From positions 186,001 to 250,000 of the forward strand of contig NZ_BEWB01000014.1 in the NCBI RefSeq assembly GCF_003112555.1: DNA of 64,000 nt, read 5' to 3'. The position numbers and the translations under genes were made by a program. This document shows positions 42,461 through 51,722 of this stretch, piece by piece (position 1 is the stretch's first letter; every line of letters begins with the position of its first letter). The stretch is from Streptomyces coelicoflavus (GTDB lineage Bacteria > Actinomycetota > Actinomycetes > Streptomycetales > Streptomycetaceae). The notes under the pieces are model-generated. The model was not told the DNA's origin and did no database searches. It saw only the letters and a program-made list of their open reading frames with translations.

Positions 42461-42563
42461 CGGCGGGCCCGGGGTCGGCGAAGCGGTGCCGTTAGCATGT
42501 TCGAGCTCGTGACGATCCGTACGAGCTACCGATTTGTCCGACCCCTAGCAAACGGGCCAACAA

Positions 42564-43931
42564 GTGAAGACCACACCGACACGAATATCCTCGCGAAGAG
42601 ACCTCGGCACCCTGTTCGCCGCGTGGCGCCGGCCGCGGGCCGTGCTGTGGACCGCGGCCGGTGTGGTGACCCTCGGTTTCCTCGTCGCGCTGGAAATCGC
42701 CGCGCGCCACTACGGCGTGCGGGGCCCGATCAGCAACCAGGCGCGGGAGGTGCTCTTCGCCCCGCGCTCGGGGCCCCTGCTGTACGCCGGTCTCGCCCTG
42801 ACGATGGTGGTGCTCACCTGGCGCCAGCGCCTCGTCGCGGCCGGCGCGGCCATCGGCGTCGACGTCGTCTTCCTGCTGGTGCGCTGGGTGGTCGGCGCCG
42901 ACCCCAACTTCGGCAACGGCGCGCTGTGGGTGGTCCTGGGCTGCGCGGTCCTCGCCGTGACGCGCCGCACGGGCGGCGAACGGACCCTGCTGCTCAAGGG
43001 GACCGGGCTGGGTCTGCTGCTGGTGGCCGGGCACAAGACGGGCGACACCTGGCTGCTCATCACCTCGGAGACCCGCAAGACGGTGCTCGACCCGTACGTG
43101 GCCACCGCCGACCAGGCACTGGGCAACCCCTCGTGGCTGGTCGGCCGGTTCGTCGAGGCCACCGAGCCGGTCGGCGGCCACGTACTCCATCTCGTCTACG
43201 GCCAGCTGCCCCTGGCCGCCGCCCTCGTCGGGCTGTACCAGCTGCGCCACGTGGCGGCCGAGCGCCGCTTCCCGAGCCACCACCTCGTGCGCACCTTCCT
43301 CGTCATCGGCCTGCTCGGGCCCGCCGTCTACATGATCTTCCCGGTCGTCGGACCGGTCTTCGCCTACGGCGCCGAGGGCGGTCAGTGGGCGGTGGCCAAC
43401 CTGTGGCCGGGCACGCCGCCGCCGACCGGGGCGCCGCACGCGATCCCGTTCGACGACGTCACCCCGCGCAACTGCATGCCCAGCCTGCACACGGCGTGGG
43501 CGACGACGCTGTTCATCCACTCCCGCAAGGGTTCCCGGCCCATGCGGTACGCGGGCACGTTCTGGCTCGTCGCCACCCTCACCGCGACGCTCGGCTTCGG
43601 CTACCACTACGGCGCCGACCTCGTCGCCGGCGTGGTCTTCGCGCTCACCGTCGAGGCCGCGATGCGCGCCTTCGCGCGGGGCTGGGACCGCGCGGCCGTC
43701 CGGCTGGTCGCCTACGGCACGACGGTGTTCGCCGTGCTGCTGGTGTCGTACCGGTACCTGCCGGTGGAGATGGCCGAGCACCCCTGGGCCGCCGGGCCAC
43801 TGCTCGTCCTCGCCCTGGCCTCCGTGATCCTCGGGTACGTGCGGACCACCGGGCGGTGGGACTCCGCAGCCGGGGCGGTGCGGCAGCCGGAGCCACCGCG
43901 CCCCGCGGAACCGCAGCCCGAACTGGTCTGA
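42564..43931 (+). CDS. PAP2-superfamily membrane phosphatase/phosphotransferase
   Basis: 455 aa, GTG 42564. About ten membrane helices. The C-terminal half has PAP2 catalytic motifs: RNCMPSLHTAWA (PSxH) and GFGYHYGADLVAGV (HxxxD), as in inositol phosphorylceramide synthase-like Aur1/Ipt1 and undecaprenyl-PP phosphatase relatives. The N-terminal half (LEIAARHYGVRGPISNQARE, VLTWRQRLVAAGAAIGVDVVFLLVRW) is a separate membrane domain of unknown function. It probably acts on a lipid phosphate at the outer face. The gene stands alone between the ene-reductase and the epimerase. Confidence 0.83.
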   Translation: MKTTPTRISSRRDLGTLFAAWRRPRAVLWTAAGVVTLGFLVALEIAARHYGVRGPISNQAREVLFAPRSGPLLYAGLALTMVVLTWRQRLVAAGAAIGVDVVFLLVRWVVGADPNFGNGALWVVLGCAVLAVTRRTGGERTLLLKGTGLGLLLVAGHKTGDTWLLITSETRKTVLDPYVATADQALGNPSWLVGRFVEATEPVGGHVLHLVYGQLPLAAALVGLYQLRHVAAERRFPSHHLVRTFLVIGLLGPAVYMIFPVVGPVFAYGAEGGQWAVANLWPGTPPPTGAPHAIPFDDVTPRNCMPSLHTAWATTLFIHSRKGSRPMRYAGTFWLVATLTATLGFGYHYGADLVAGVVFALTVEAAMRAFARGWDRAAVRLVAYGTTVFAVLLVSYRYLPVEMAEHPWAAGPLLVLALASVILGYVRTTGRWDSAAGAVRQPEPPRPAEPQPELV

Positions 43932-43955
43932 GGCCGGGACCGGAGCAGAGCGGGG

Positions 43956-44876
43956 CTACGCGAAGTAGTGGCCCTGCTCCAGGTCCTCGACCAGCCCGAC
44001 CTGGGCGGGCTCCCACCCCAGCAGCTCGCGGGTCAGCACGCTGGAGGCCGCGCGGTTGGCCGCGAGGGGGCCCGCCAGCCAGCCGAAGTGGGCGCCCGCG
44101 TCCGCGGCCGGGACCGACACCACCGGCAGGCCCAGCCGGCGGCCGATCACCTCGGCGAGGTCCCGCACGGGCAGGCCCTCCTCCGCGACGGCGTGCAGCG
44201 TCGAGCCCGCGGGGGCCTTCTCCAGCGCCAGGCGGAACAGGTGCGCGGAGTCGAGACGGTGCGCCGCCGACCAGCGGTTGGCGCCGTCCCCGACGTAGCC
44301 GGAGACGCCCTTGTCGCGGGCGGTCCCGATGAGGGCCGGGACGAAGCCGTTGTCCCCCTCGCCGTGATTGGTCGGGGCCAGCCGCACCACGGAGGAGCGG
44401 ACGCCGCTGGCCGCGAGGGAGAGCGCCAGCTCGGCGGTGACGGCCCGCACGTGCTGGGCGTCGCCCCGGGCGGCCGCGGCCGGGTCCGGGTCGTGGCCGT
44501 CGCGTTCGGTCGCCACGTGGCCGGGGATCGAGGGCGTCCCGGACGCGATCGTGAACGGCCGGCCGGACCCGGCGAGCGCCTCGCCGATCACCTCCACGGC
44601 CCGCCGGTCGGCCTCGCCCGCGCCCTTGAAGTCCCCCGAGAACGCGATGTCGTGCTTGAAGGCCAGGTGCACGACCCCGTCCGAGCCGGCGGCGGCGTCC
44701 CGCAGGACGCCGAGGTCGTCCAGGGTGCCCCGGACCACTTCGGCCCCGGCCGCGGTGAGCGCCGCGGCCGAGGCGTCCGAACGGGCGAGTCCCACGACCT
44801 GGTGCCCCTCCCCGACGAGCTCGGGAACGACGGCTGAGCCGATCCAGCCGGAGGCGCCGGTGACGAAGACGCGCAT
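43956..44876 (-). CDS. NAD(P)-dependent epimerase/reductase of the extended SDR type
   Basis: 306 aa, ATG 44876 behind TGGAGGATT. Rossmann motif VTGASGWIGSAVV (GxxGxxG) at the N-terminus, HLAFKHDIAFSGDFKGAGEADRRAVE, and RSSVVRLAPTNHGEGDNGF. The classical YxxxK is not seen in its usual place, which is common in the NAD(P)-binding domain-10 subgroup; a Ser/Ala variant is likely. Substrate unknown. Two closely matching palindromes with the core GATGACAGTCGCTG lie 70-140 bases upstream, but no TetR gene is adjacent. Confidence 0.8.
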   Translation of the reverse strand: MRVFVTGASGWIGSAVVPELVGEGHQVVGLARSDASAAALTAAGAEVVRGTLDDLGVLRDAAAGSDGVVHLAFKHDIAFSGDFKGAGEADRRAVEVIGEALAGSGRPFTIASGTPSIPGHVATERDGHDPDPAAAARGDAQHVRAVTAELALSLAASGVRSSVVRLAPTNHGEGDNGFVPALIGTARDKGVSGYVGDGANRWSAAHRLDSAHLFRLALEKAPAGSTLHAVAEEGLPVRDLAEVIGRRLGLPVVSVPAADAGAHFGWLAGPLAANRAASSVLTRELLGWEPAQVGLVEDLEQGHYFA

Positions 44877-44957
44877 GAGAATCCTCCAGATGTGTCCGTA
44901 CGTGGCGACCGCGGGTCCGCCGGGTGCGGACGCGAGCGGCGGGCGCAGGGCGCCGGA

Positions 44958-44988
44958 ACCGTCGATGACAGTCGCTGTCATCGACGGT
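44958..44988. promoter_or_regulatory. Operator palindrome 1 upstream of the epimerase gene
   Basis: Perfect 14-bp arms (ACCGTCGATGACAG, and the complement) around a 3-bp centre TCG. Centre at 44973. Shares its inner 19 bp with a second site at 44996-45014. Confidence 0.7.
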
Positions 44989-44993
44989 AACAC

Positions 44994-45016
44994 GCGATGT
45001 CAGCGACTGTCATCGC
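44994..45016. promoter_or_regulatory. Operator palindrome 2 upstream of the epimerase gene
   Basis: GCGATGTCAG and CTGTCATCGC around CGA, one mismatch between arms. On the minus strand it reads GATGACAGTCGCTGACATC, matching palindrome 1 at 18 of 19 positions. Centres of the two sites are 32 bp apart (three turns). Confidence 0.65.
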
Positions 45017-45041
45017 TGGAGGATCGTCCGGGCGGCGTGGG

Positions 45042-45770
45042 TCAGGACGCCACGAAGCGGGCTATCCGTCCCAGCACCACCGTGTCCGCCAGGTAGCCGA
45101 TGTGCGTCTGGCAGAGCACGTTGTTGTTGTCCGCGCCGCTCAGCCGCGTGCTGGTGTAGGGGAGGATGATGCCGTCGCAGGCCGAGTACCAGGTGGCGTA
45201 CCGGGTACTGCCCGGTGTCTCGTCGCCTGACGTGATCTGATCGATGAAGGACGAGCCCGGGTACATCTGCCGGCAGGTCGTGTAGATCAGGCACGCGCCC
45301 GCGTACGTCGTCCCGTGGTTCGCTCCGGCGATCGACGCGAGGTGGCTGACACTGGAGTGCCCGCCCAGCACCTTCAGGTAGTACTGGCTGACGAGCCCGC
45401 CCATCGAGTGGTTGACGATCGCCACCTGGCTCGCGCCGGTCCGCGCCTTCACGTCGTCGACGAAGGAGGCGAGGCCCCGGGCGTTGGTGACGTTGTCGCC
45501 GTAGGAGTCGTACTCGTAGGCGAAGAGGTCGGAGCCGGACCAGCCGTTCAGCCGGAAGACGCTCATGGCGGTGACCCAGTTGGACGCGCTGCCGGTGTAG
45601 CCGTGGACGAAGACGACCGGCGTACTCGTGGACAGCGGGCGGGCGGCCGTGGCGGCCGCGGTGCCCGTGGGGGTGGCCGCACCGGCCGTCGGCGCGGAGG
45701 AGAAGAGGCCGAACACGACCGCGGCGGCCGCGAGAACGCCGAGAAGCCGGCGTGGGGAACGACGACGCAT
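45042..45770 (-). CDS. Secreted class-2 lipase (alpha/beta hydrolase)
   Basis: 242 aa; ATG 45770 behind GGAGGG. Sec signal (LLGVLAAAAVVFGLFSSAPTAGA). Lipase_2/EstA fold: oxyanion motif VVFVHGYTGSASNW, nucleophile elbow NHSMGGLVSQYYL, catalytic His in the CQTHIGYL region near the C-terminus, and four Cys that can pair (ACLIYTTC, ACDGI, CQTH). It hydrolyses esters or triglycerides outside the cell. Organisation matches extracellular Streptomyces lipases. It lies upstream of the epimerase gene in the same direction, separated by the paired operators. Confidence 0.9.
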   Translation of the reverse strand: MRRRSPRRLLGVLAAAAVVFGLFSSAPTAGAATPTGTAAATAARPLSTSTPVVFVHGYTGSASNWVTAMSVFRLNGWSGSDLFAYEYDSYGDNVTNARGLASFVDDVKARTGASQVAIVNHSMGGLVSQYYLKVLGGHSSVSHLASIAGANHGTTYAGACLIYTTCRQMYPGSSFIDQITSGDETPGSTRYATWYSACDGIILPYTSTRLSGADNNNVLCQTHIGYLADTVVLGRIARFVAS

Positions 45771-45936
45771 GGAGCCCTCCAGGAGAGGATTCGGGTACCT
45801 GACCCGATCAGAGTCCTGGTGCGGGGCACCGGCGCCATCGGCAGAATCACCAGCCACGGAAAACCCGTCGGCGACCGGGAACGGGGCGCGCGCCGGCCGG
45901 CGCACGCCCCGCGGGAGCGGAGAACCGCGAGAGGGA

Positions 45937-47457
45937 TCAGGCCTTGTCCTGCATGGACTGCCTGGCCGGGTTGCGCTGTTCGGCGGCCTTGAAGTCCTTC
46001 TCGCCCGCCTTCGCCCGCACCCCGCGCTCGATGCGCTCACCGGTGGTCTTGTCGATACTGGACCAGTACTCGAAGGCCCGCTTCAGCACGGGCTCGGTCA
46101 CCTCGTTGAGCAGGTGGTCGACCACGTTGTCGACGAGCCGGTCACGGGCGGCGTCGTCCATGACGTCGCGCACCAGGGTGCCCGGCTGGCTCCAGTTGTC
46201 GTCCTCGGCGTGGTCGACGTAGGCCGAGCGGGTGATCGCCCCGTCGGTCTCCCAGCTGGGCGGGTCGCCGAACCGCTCGGTGTCGGCGGCGGGACCGCCC
46301 TTGGAGTTCGGCGCGTAGACCGGGTCGGTCTTCTTCCGGTAGGCCATCTGGCCGTCCTTGGAATAGCTGTGGACGTCGACGACCGGGGCGTTCACGGGGA
46401 GCTGCTGGTAGTTCGCGCCGATCCGGTAGCGCTGGGCGTCGGAGTACGAGAACAGCCGGGCCAGCAGCATGCGGTCCGGGCTCGGACCGACGCCGGGGAC
46501 CAGGTTGCCGGGCGAGAAGGCCGCCTGCTCGATCTCGGCGTGGTTGTCCGTCGGGTTGCGGTCGAGCGTCATACGGCCCACCGGCATGAGGGGGTAGTCG
46601 GCGTGCGGCCACACCTTCGTCAGGTCGAACGGGTTGAACCGGTAGCCCGCGGCGTCCTCGTACGGCATGACCTGCACGTGCAGCGTCCAGCTGGGGAAGT
46701 CGCCGTCACGGATGTGCTCGAAGAGGTCCCGCGTGTGGTAGTCGGTGTCGGCCGCCGCCATCTGGTCGCCCTCGTGCTGCGTGAAGCACTCGACGCCCTG
46801 ATCGGTCTTGAAGTGGTACTTGACCCAGAACCGCTCGCCCGAGGCGTTGATCCACATGTAGGTGTGCGAGGTGTAGCCGTTCATGTGGCGCCAGGTCCGC
46901 GGGATGCCGCGGTCGCCCATGAGCCAGGTGACCTGGTGCGCCGACTCCGGCGAGAGGGTCCAGAAGTCCCACTGCATGTCGTGGTCGCGCAGGTTGTTGT
47001 CCGCCCGGCGCTTCTGCGACCGGATGAAGTGCTGGAACTTCATCGGGTCCTTGACGAAGAACACCGGCGTGTTGTTGCCGACCACGTCGTAGTTGCCCTC
47101 GCTGGTGTAGAACTTCACCGCGAAGCCACGGGGGTCGCGCCAGGTGTCGGGGCTGCCGCGCTCGCCCGCGACGGTCGAGAAGCGGGTGACCAGTTCGGTG
47201 CGGGTGCCCGGCTGGAAGACGGCCGCCCTGGTGTAGGCGCTCACGTCGTGCGTCACCTCGAAGTGGCCGAAGGCACCGCTGCCCTTCGCGTGCGGCTGGC
47301 GCTCGGGAATGCGCTCCCGGTTGAACTGGGCCATCTGTTCGATGAGGTAGGCGTCCTGGAGGAGGATCGGGCCGGCCGGACCTGCCGTGAGCGAGTGCTC
47401 GTCGCTCTGAACCGGTGCGCCGGAATCCGAGGTGGTGGCAGGCGGAGTGCCCGTCAT
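45937..47457 (-). CDS. Monofunctional haem catalase, small-subunit clade
   Basis: 506 aa, ATG 47457. Cytoplasmic. Catalytic His56 in RQPHAKGSGAFGHF, the distal Asn in NYDVVGNNTPVFFV, and the haem-ligand Tyr in RMLLARLFSYSDAQRYR. The length and motifs fit clade 3 small-subunit catalases (CatA type). It degrades hydrogen peroxide. In S. coelicolor catA has a Fur-like regulator next to it (memory); none is adjacent here. The gene is divergent from an aldo/keto reductase across a 372-bp gap. Confidence 0.94.
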   Translation of the reverse strand: MTGTPPATTSDSGAPVQSDEHSLTAGPAGPILLQDAYLIEQMAQFNRERIPERQPHAKGSGAFGHFEVTHDVSAYTRAAVFQPGTRTELVTRFSTVAGERGSPDTWRDPRGFAVKFYTSEGNYDVVGNNTPVFFVKDPMKFQHFIRSQKRRADNNLRDHDMQWDFWTLSPESAHQVTWLMGDRGIPRTWRHMNGYTSHTYMWINASGERFWVKYHFKTDQGVECFTQHEGDQMAAADTDYHTRDLFEHIRDGDFPSWTLHVQVMPYEDAAGYRFNPFDLTKVWPHADYPLMPVGRMTLDRNPTDNHAEIEQAAFSPGNLVPGVGPSPDRMLLARLFSYSDAQRYRIGANYQQLPVNAPVVDVHSYSKDGQMAYRKKTDPVYAPNSKGGPAADTERFGDPPSWETDGAITRSAYVDHAEDDNWSQPGTLVRDVMDDAARDRLVDNVVDHLLNEVTEPVLKRAFEYWSSIDKTTGERIERGVRAKAGEKDFKAAEQRNPARQSMQDKA

Positions 47458-47829
47458 GAGACTGCCTTTCGTCGTGGAGTGGTTGACGCCCGGGGCAGGA
47501 CCCTCCGGAGTGCCGTCGTCCGTATCAGTCTCCGCCGCCGTCCCGGCCCCGCAAGCGGAGTGCGCGGCGCCGGTGACGCGGACCGGCACTCCCGGGGAGC
47601 GGCACGCTCGCCGTCCTGTCCCCGGCCGAGGTCCACCTCCCGGAGGCCGTTCGGGTCGGCCGTTCGGGTCGCACGACGACCGGCACGACACCCCCGGCGC
47701 CGACACCGCCGGCGCCTCCGCCACGACACGGACCGGACCGGACGGACCGGGTGGAACACGTCGTCGGCGGCGGTGAGAAACTTCTCCCCGTCAGGGGCCG
47801 CCCGCCCCCGTTCCCCACCGGAGATCCAC
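47458..47829. other. Divergent promoter region between catalase and aldo/keto reductase
   Basis: 372 bases without a believable gene: six-frame translations there are Arg/Pro-rich and lack ribosome sites. Contains GAAAGG before the catalase start, a short tandem GGTCGGCCGTTCGGGTCG motif around 47650 and a CGGACCGGACCGGACGG run near 47732. No inverted repeat resembling a Fur-like (CatR) or OxyR site was recognised. Confidence 0.5.
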
Positions 47830-48876
47830 ATGAACCACGTCGCCGACCCCCACCGCTACGACGGCACCATGCACTACCGCCGCACCGGACGCTCCGGCCT
47901 CGACCTGCCCGCGCTGTCCCTGGGCTACTGGCACAACTTCGGTGACGACAAGCCCTTCGAGACCCAGCGGCGGATCGCCCTGCGCGCCTTCGACCTGGGC
48001 ATCACCCACCACGACCTCGCCAACAACTACGGCCCGCCCTACGGTTCCGCCGAGATCAACTTCGGCCGGATCATGCGGCAGGACCTCGCGCCGTACCGCG
48101 ACGAGCTGGTGATCTCCACCAAGGCCGGATGGGACATGTGGCCCGGCCCGTACGGCCAGGGCGGCGGCTCCCGCAAGTACGTGCTCGCCTCCCTCGACCA
48201 GTCCCTCGAGCGCATGGGCCTCGACTACGTCGACATCTTCTACTCCCACCGGCTGGACGCCTCCACCCCGCTGGAGGAGACCATGACGGCACTGGACACG
48301 GCGGTCAGGCAGGGCAAGGCGCTCTACGTGGGCATCTCCTCCTACGATGCCGAACGCTCCCGGCAGGCCGCCGCGATCCTGCGCGACCTGGGCACACCGC
48401 TGCTCATCCACCAGCCGTCCTACAACATGCTCAACCGGTGGATCGAGACCGAGGGCCTGCTCGACGCGGCGGCCGACGAGGGCTTCGGCGTCATCGGGTT
48501 CACCGCGCTCGCCCAGGGACTGCTCACCGGCCGCTACCTCGACGGCGTGCCCGAGGGATCCCGCGCCACCCAGGGCAAGTCCTTCGCGGCCGGCTGGCTC
48601 ACCGAGGACACCGTCCGGCGGCTGCGCGCCCTCAACGACATCGCCGCCCGCCGGGGCCAGAGCCTGGCGCAGATGGCGCTCGCCTGGGCCCTGCGCGACC
48701 CGCGCGTCACCTCGCTGGTCATCGGCGCCTCCCGCCCCGAGCAGCTGGAGGAGAACGTGGCCGCCCTGGGCAACCTCTCCTTCGGCGACGACGAGCTCGC
48801 CGAGATCGACCGGCACGCGGTCGTCGACGGCGACGTCGACCTGTGGCGGCAGGCCCGCACCGGCGACCTCGGCTGA
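47830..48876 (+). CDS. Aldo/keto reductase, YghZ-like
   Basis: 348 aa, ATG 47830. (beta/alpha)8 barrel, NADPH dependent. Family tetrad visible: Asp in HHDLANNYG with its Tyr, Lys in ISTKAGWDMWPG and His in FYSHRLDAST; the YGPPYGSAEINFG and GSRKYVLASLDQSLERMGLDYVD segments are typical of the L-glyceraldehyde-3-phosphate reductase/YghZ group. Likely role is aldehyde detoxification. A sulfonate or methylglyoxal context cannot be shown. Confidence 0.9.
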   Translation: MNHVADPHRYDGTMHYRRTGRSGLDLPALSLGYWHNFGDDKPFETQRRIALRAFDLGITHHDLANNYGPPYGSAEINFGRIMRQDLAPYRDELVISTKAGWDMWPGPYGQGGGSRKYVLASLDQSLERMGLDYVDIFYSHRLDASTPLEETMTALDTAVRQGKALYVGISSYDAERSRQAAAILRDLGTPLLIHQPSYNMLNRWIETEGLLDAAADEGFGVIGFTALAQGLLTGRYLDGVPEGSRATQGKSFAAGWLTEDTVRRLRALNDIAARRGQSLAQMALAWALRDPRVTSLVIGASRPEQLEENVAALGNLSFGDDELAEIDRHAVVDGDVDLWRQARTGDLG

Positions 48877-48901
48877 GCCGCCGGGCGCGTGGAGGGGCCG
48901 G

Positions 48902-50083
48902 TCAGGACGAGGCCCCGCCGGTGACGCGGAGCACCCGGGGCGGCCCGTCGGCCGGCTCGGGCAGCCGCAGCGGACCCCGGCCCGGCGTGACGGTGCCCAG
49001 CAGCGACGCCCGGCGCGCGCCCGTCCCCGAGGGGAGCGCGCCGGGCAGGCCGTTGACGGTCAGGAAGCCCAGCACGGCGAAGGCCAAGGCCTCCTTGGCG
49101 TCCGACGGCAGCCCGAGCGCGTCGCTGGAGCCGAGGGTCACGTCCGGCAGTTCCTCGGCGATCATTCCCATCAGCACGGGATTGCGCGCGCCGCCGCCGG
49201 ACACGACGAGCCGGGTGACGCCGTGCGCACGGCAGGCGTCGGCGACCGTGACGGCGGTGAGCCCGGCCAGGGTCGCCAGGACGTCGTTGGGTTCCGCGAC
49301 GGGCGCCGCCCCGAGCGCCCGCAGCAGATACGGCAGGTGGAACCGTTCCTTGCCGGTGCTCTTCGGAGCGGGCCTGCCGTAGTAGGGGTCGTCGAGGAGC
49401 ACTCGCAGCAGCGCCGGATCGACCCGGCCGGCCCCGGCCCGGCGGCCGTCCTCGTCGTACTCGGCCGCGCCGCCGGTGAAGTGCCGCACGGCGGCGTCCA
49501 TCAACGCGTTCGCGGGCCCGGTGTCGAAGGCCAGCGGCGCCGCGCCGGGGGCGACGACGGTGACGTTGGCGATCCCGCCGAGGTTGAGGGCCGCGGGGAC
49601 ACCGGGCAGCGCCGCCATGGCGAGGACGTCGGTCATGGCCACCAGCGGCGCCCCCTGGCCACCCGCCGCGACGTCCCTGCTGCGCAGGTCGGAGACGACG
49701 GGCAGACCGGTCGCCTCGGCGATCCAGGCGGGCTGACCGAGCTGGAGGGTGCCGCGCACGGCACCGTCCTCGACCCAGTGGTACAGGGTCTGCCCGTGCG
49801 AGACCACCAGATCGGCGCCGCCGCCGCACAGCTCGCGCACCGCCCTTACGGCCACGCCGGCGAAGGCCTGTCCGATCCCGGTGTCGAGCCGGGTGACACC
49901 GCCGGCCGTCGTCGCCGCCGGCGGCAGGCTGCTCGCGATCAGGTCGCGCAGCTCGTCCGGGTAGGGGGCCGAGAGATGGCCGAGCGGGCGCATCTCCAGG
50001 ACCTCGCCCCGGAGTTCGAGATCCGCGGCGGCCGCCTCGACGGCGTCGTAGGACGTGCCCGACATCAGGCCGATCACACGCAC
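48902..50083 (-). CDS. anmK: Anhydro-N-acetylmuramic acid kinase
   Basis: 393 aa, GTG 50083 behind AGGAG. Converts 1,6-anhydroMurNAc to MurNAc-6-phosphate during cell-wall recycling. Actin-like ATPase fold with the AnmK markers VIGLMSGTSYDAV, VSHGQTLYHWVEDG, TLQLGQPAWIAEATGLPVVSDLRSRDVAAGGQGAPLV (in pieces), LNLGGIANVTVV, FDTGPANALMD with the catalytic Asp, and RLVVSGGGARNP. It ends an apparent operon with a symporter and a sugar kinase. The expected next enzyme, the etherase MurQ, is not in the window. Confidence 0.93.
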   Translation of the reverse strand: MRVIGLMSGTSYDAVEAAAADLELRGEVLEMRPLGHLSAPYPDELRDLIASSLPPAATTAGGVTRLDTGIGQAFAGVAVRAVRELCGGGADLVVSHGQTLYHWVEDGAVRGTLQLGQPAWIAEATGLPVVSDLRSRDVAAGGQGAPLVAMTDVLAMAALPGVPAALNLGGIANVTVVAPGAAPLAFDTGPANALMDAAVRHFTGGAAEYDEDGRRAGAGRVDPALLRVLLDDPYYGRPAPKSTGKERFHLPYLLRALGAAPVAEPNDVLATLAGLTAVTVADACRAHGVTRLVVSGGGARNPVLMGMIAEELPDVTLGSSDALGLPSDAKEALAFAVLGFLTVNGLPGALPSGTGARRASLLGTVTPGRGPLRLPEPADGPPRVLRVTGGASS

Positions 50084-50142
50084 GATGCACTCCTGCGAGA
50101 GGTTGGGCGAGCCGGACGGGCCCGGGGCCCGTCCGGACGCGA

Positions 50143-51714
50143 TCAGTTCCGGTCGGCCGTCGTGGTCAGCCGGTCGGGTCCGGCGCCCGGCTCCTCGTCG
50201 GCCGCCGCGCCCCGTCCGGACTCCGGTGCCCGGTGGAACAGACTCAGCGCACCGCCGACCACCAGGGTGATCAGCACGCCGATGGGCACCAGCCACTGGG
50301 CCGCGATCGCCTGGGACACCGTGGTCCCGTCCGTGGTGACGTCGATCTTCACCACCCGCACGATGTACGTCATCACCCCGATGGTGACCAGGAAGGCCAC
50401 GACGGAGTCGGCCTCGTTGGCCCGCCTGACGAGCCGCCCCAGGAGGAACGCCCCGAGCAGCGCGCCGTAGGTGTAACCCGCGATGGTCAGACCGGTCAGG
50501 TACACGTTGCCCGTGCTCGCGCTGAACGCGCAGGCGAAGACGGCCATCAGCGTCGCCCACACCAGCGTCATCCAGCGGGCGAGCCTGAGCAGCGCCTCCT
50601 CGGACGGTGTGGTGCGGAAGAAGCTGTGGATGATGTCGGCGACCGTCGAGTTCGACATGGAGTTCAGCGCCGACGACAGCGAGCCCATCGCGGCGCCCAG
50701 GATGCCGGCCACGAGCAGGCCGGAGACGACCACGGGCAGCCCGTGCAGGATGAACTCGGGGTAGAGGTTGTCCGAGCTGGACAGCCCCAGCTCCGAGAAG
50801 GACCGGCCCTCGTTGTACGACCACAGCAGCGCGCCGACGAGGGAGAACGCGGCGAACTGGACGGTGACGAAGACACCCGAGGCGATCATGGCCTTCTGGC
50901 CCTCGCGCAGGGTCTTCGTCGCCAGCACCCGCTGCACGATCAGCTGGTCGGAGCCGTGCGAGGCCATGGCGAAGATCGCGCCGCCGACGATGGCCGTGGG
51001 CAGGGCGAACGGGCTGGTCAGGATGTGGGCGAGGTCGAAGTCGGTGTCGAAGAGCGTGAACTTCCCGGCATCCAGGGCCCGCGCGTAGCCGTCACCGCCG
51101 ACGTGGGCGGAGAGCACCGCGACGGCGAGCACCGCGCCGCCGAGGTAGAGGACCATCTGGATGGCGTCGGTCCAGATGACCGCCTTGATGCCGCCCAGGT
51201 AGGTGTAGACGACGGTGACCAGCGTGATCACGACGATGATCACGCGGTAGCTCGCGTGCACCCCGAACTCGTCGAGCAGCAGCTTGATCGGGATGGCGGA
51301 GGCGAACAGCCGCACGCCCTCGGCCAGGAGCCGGGTGAACACGAAGGTCACCGAGGCGAGCCCCTGCAACTTCAGCCCGAACCGGTCGCCCAGGTACTGG
51401 TAGGCGCTGACGAAGCCGCCGCGCTTGTAGAGGGGGATCAGCACGGTGGCCACGACGACGCGTCCCACGACGTAGCCCAGGGCGAGTTCGACGTTGCCGA
51501 ACCCCTGGCCGCTGTACGCGCCGCCCGGGACGCTGATCACCGTCAGCACACTGGTCTCGGTGGCGACGACGGAGAAGGAGACCGTCCACCACGGCATGTG
51601 GCTCTCACCGACGAAGTAGTCCTTCGCCGACTTCTGCCGGCCGGCCTTCCGCAGGCCGATCCAGGCGATCCCGATCAGATAGACCACGATCACCACGAGG
51701 TCGAGCTGGCGCAC
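50143..51714 (-). CDS. Sodium:solute symporter (SSS family)
   Basis: 523 aa, GTG 51714 behind TAGGAG. About 13 membrane helices: first VVIVVYLIGIAWIGLRKAG; signature DYFVGESHMPWWTVSFSVVATETSVLTVISVPG; TDAIQMVLYLGGAVLAVAVLSA; MASHGSDQLIVQRVLATKTLREG. This group carries sialic acid, sugars or amino acids with sodium. Between a kinase and AnmK, an amino sugar or muropeptide-derived sugar is a likely cargo. C-terminal ~30 residues are charged. It starts 9 bases after the kinase stop. Confidence 0.9.
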   Translation of the reverse strand: MRQLDLVVIVVYLIGIAWIGLRKAGRQKSAKDYFVGESHMPWWTVSFSVVATETSVLTVISVPGGAYSGQGFGNVELALGYVVGRVVVATVLIPLYKRGGFVSAYQYLGDRFGLKLQGLASVTFVFTRLLAEGVRLFASAIPIKLLLDEFGVHASYRVIIVVITLVTVVYTYLGGIKAVIWTDAIQMVLYLGGAVLAVAVLSAHVGGDGYARALDAGKFTLFDTDFDLAHILTSPFALPTAIVGGAIFAMASHGSDQLIVQRVLATKTLREGQKAMIASGVFVTVQFAAFSLVGALLWSYNEGRSFSELGLSSSDNLYPEFILHGLPVVVSGLLVAGILGAAMGSLSSALNSMSNSTVADIIHSFFRTTPSEEALLRLARWMTLVWATLMAVFACAFSASTGNVYLTGLTIAGYTYGALLGAFLLGRLVRRANEADSVVAFLVTIGVMTYIVRVVKIDVTTDGTTVSQAIAAQWLVPIGVLITLVVGGALSLFHRAPESGRGAAADEEPGAGPDRLTTTADRN

Positions 51715-51722
51715 GCTTGCTC

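Noticed and set aside
47525..47818. Small ORFs in the catalase/aldo-keto reductase gap
   Set aside because: Both strands give Arg/Pro/Gly-rich translations without ribosome sites or protein-like patterns.
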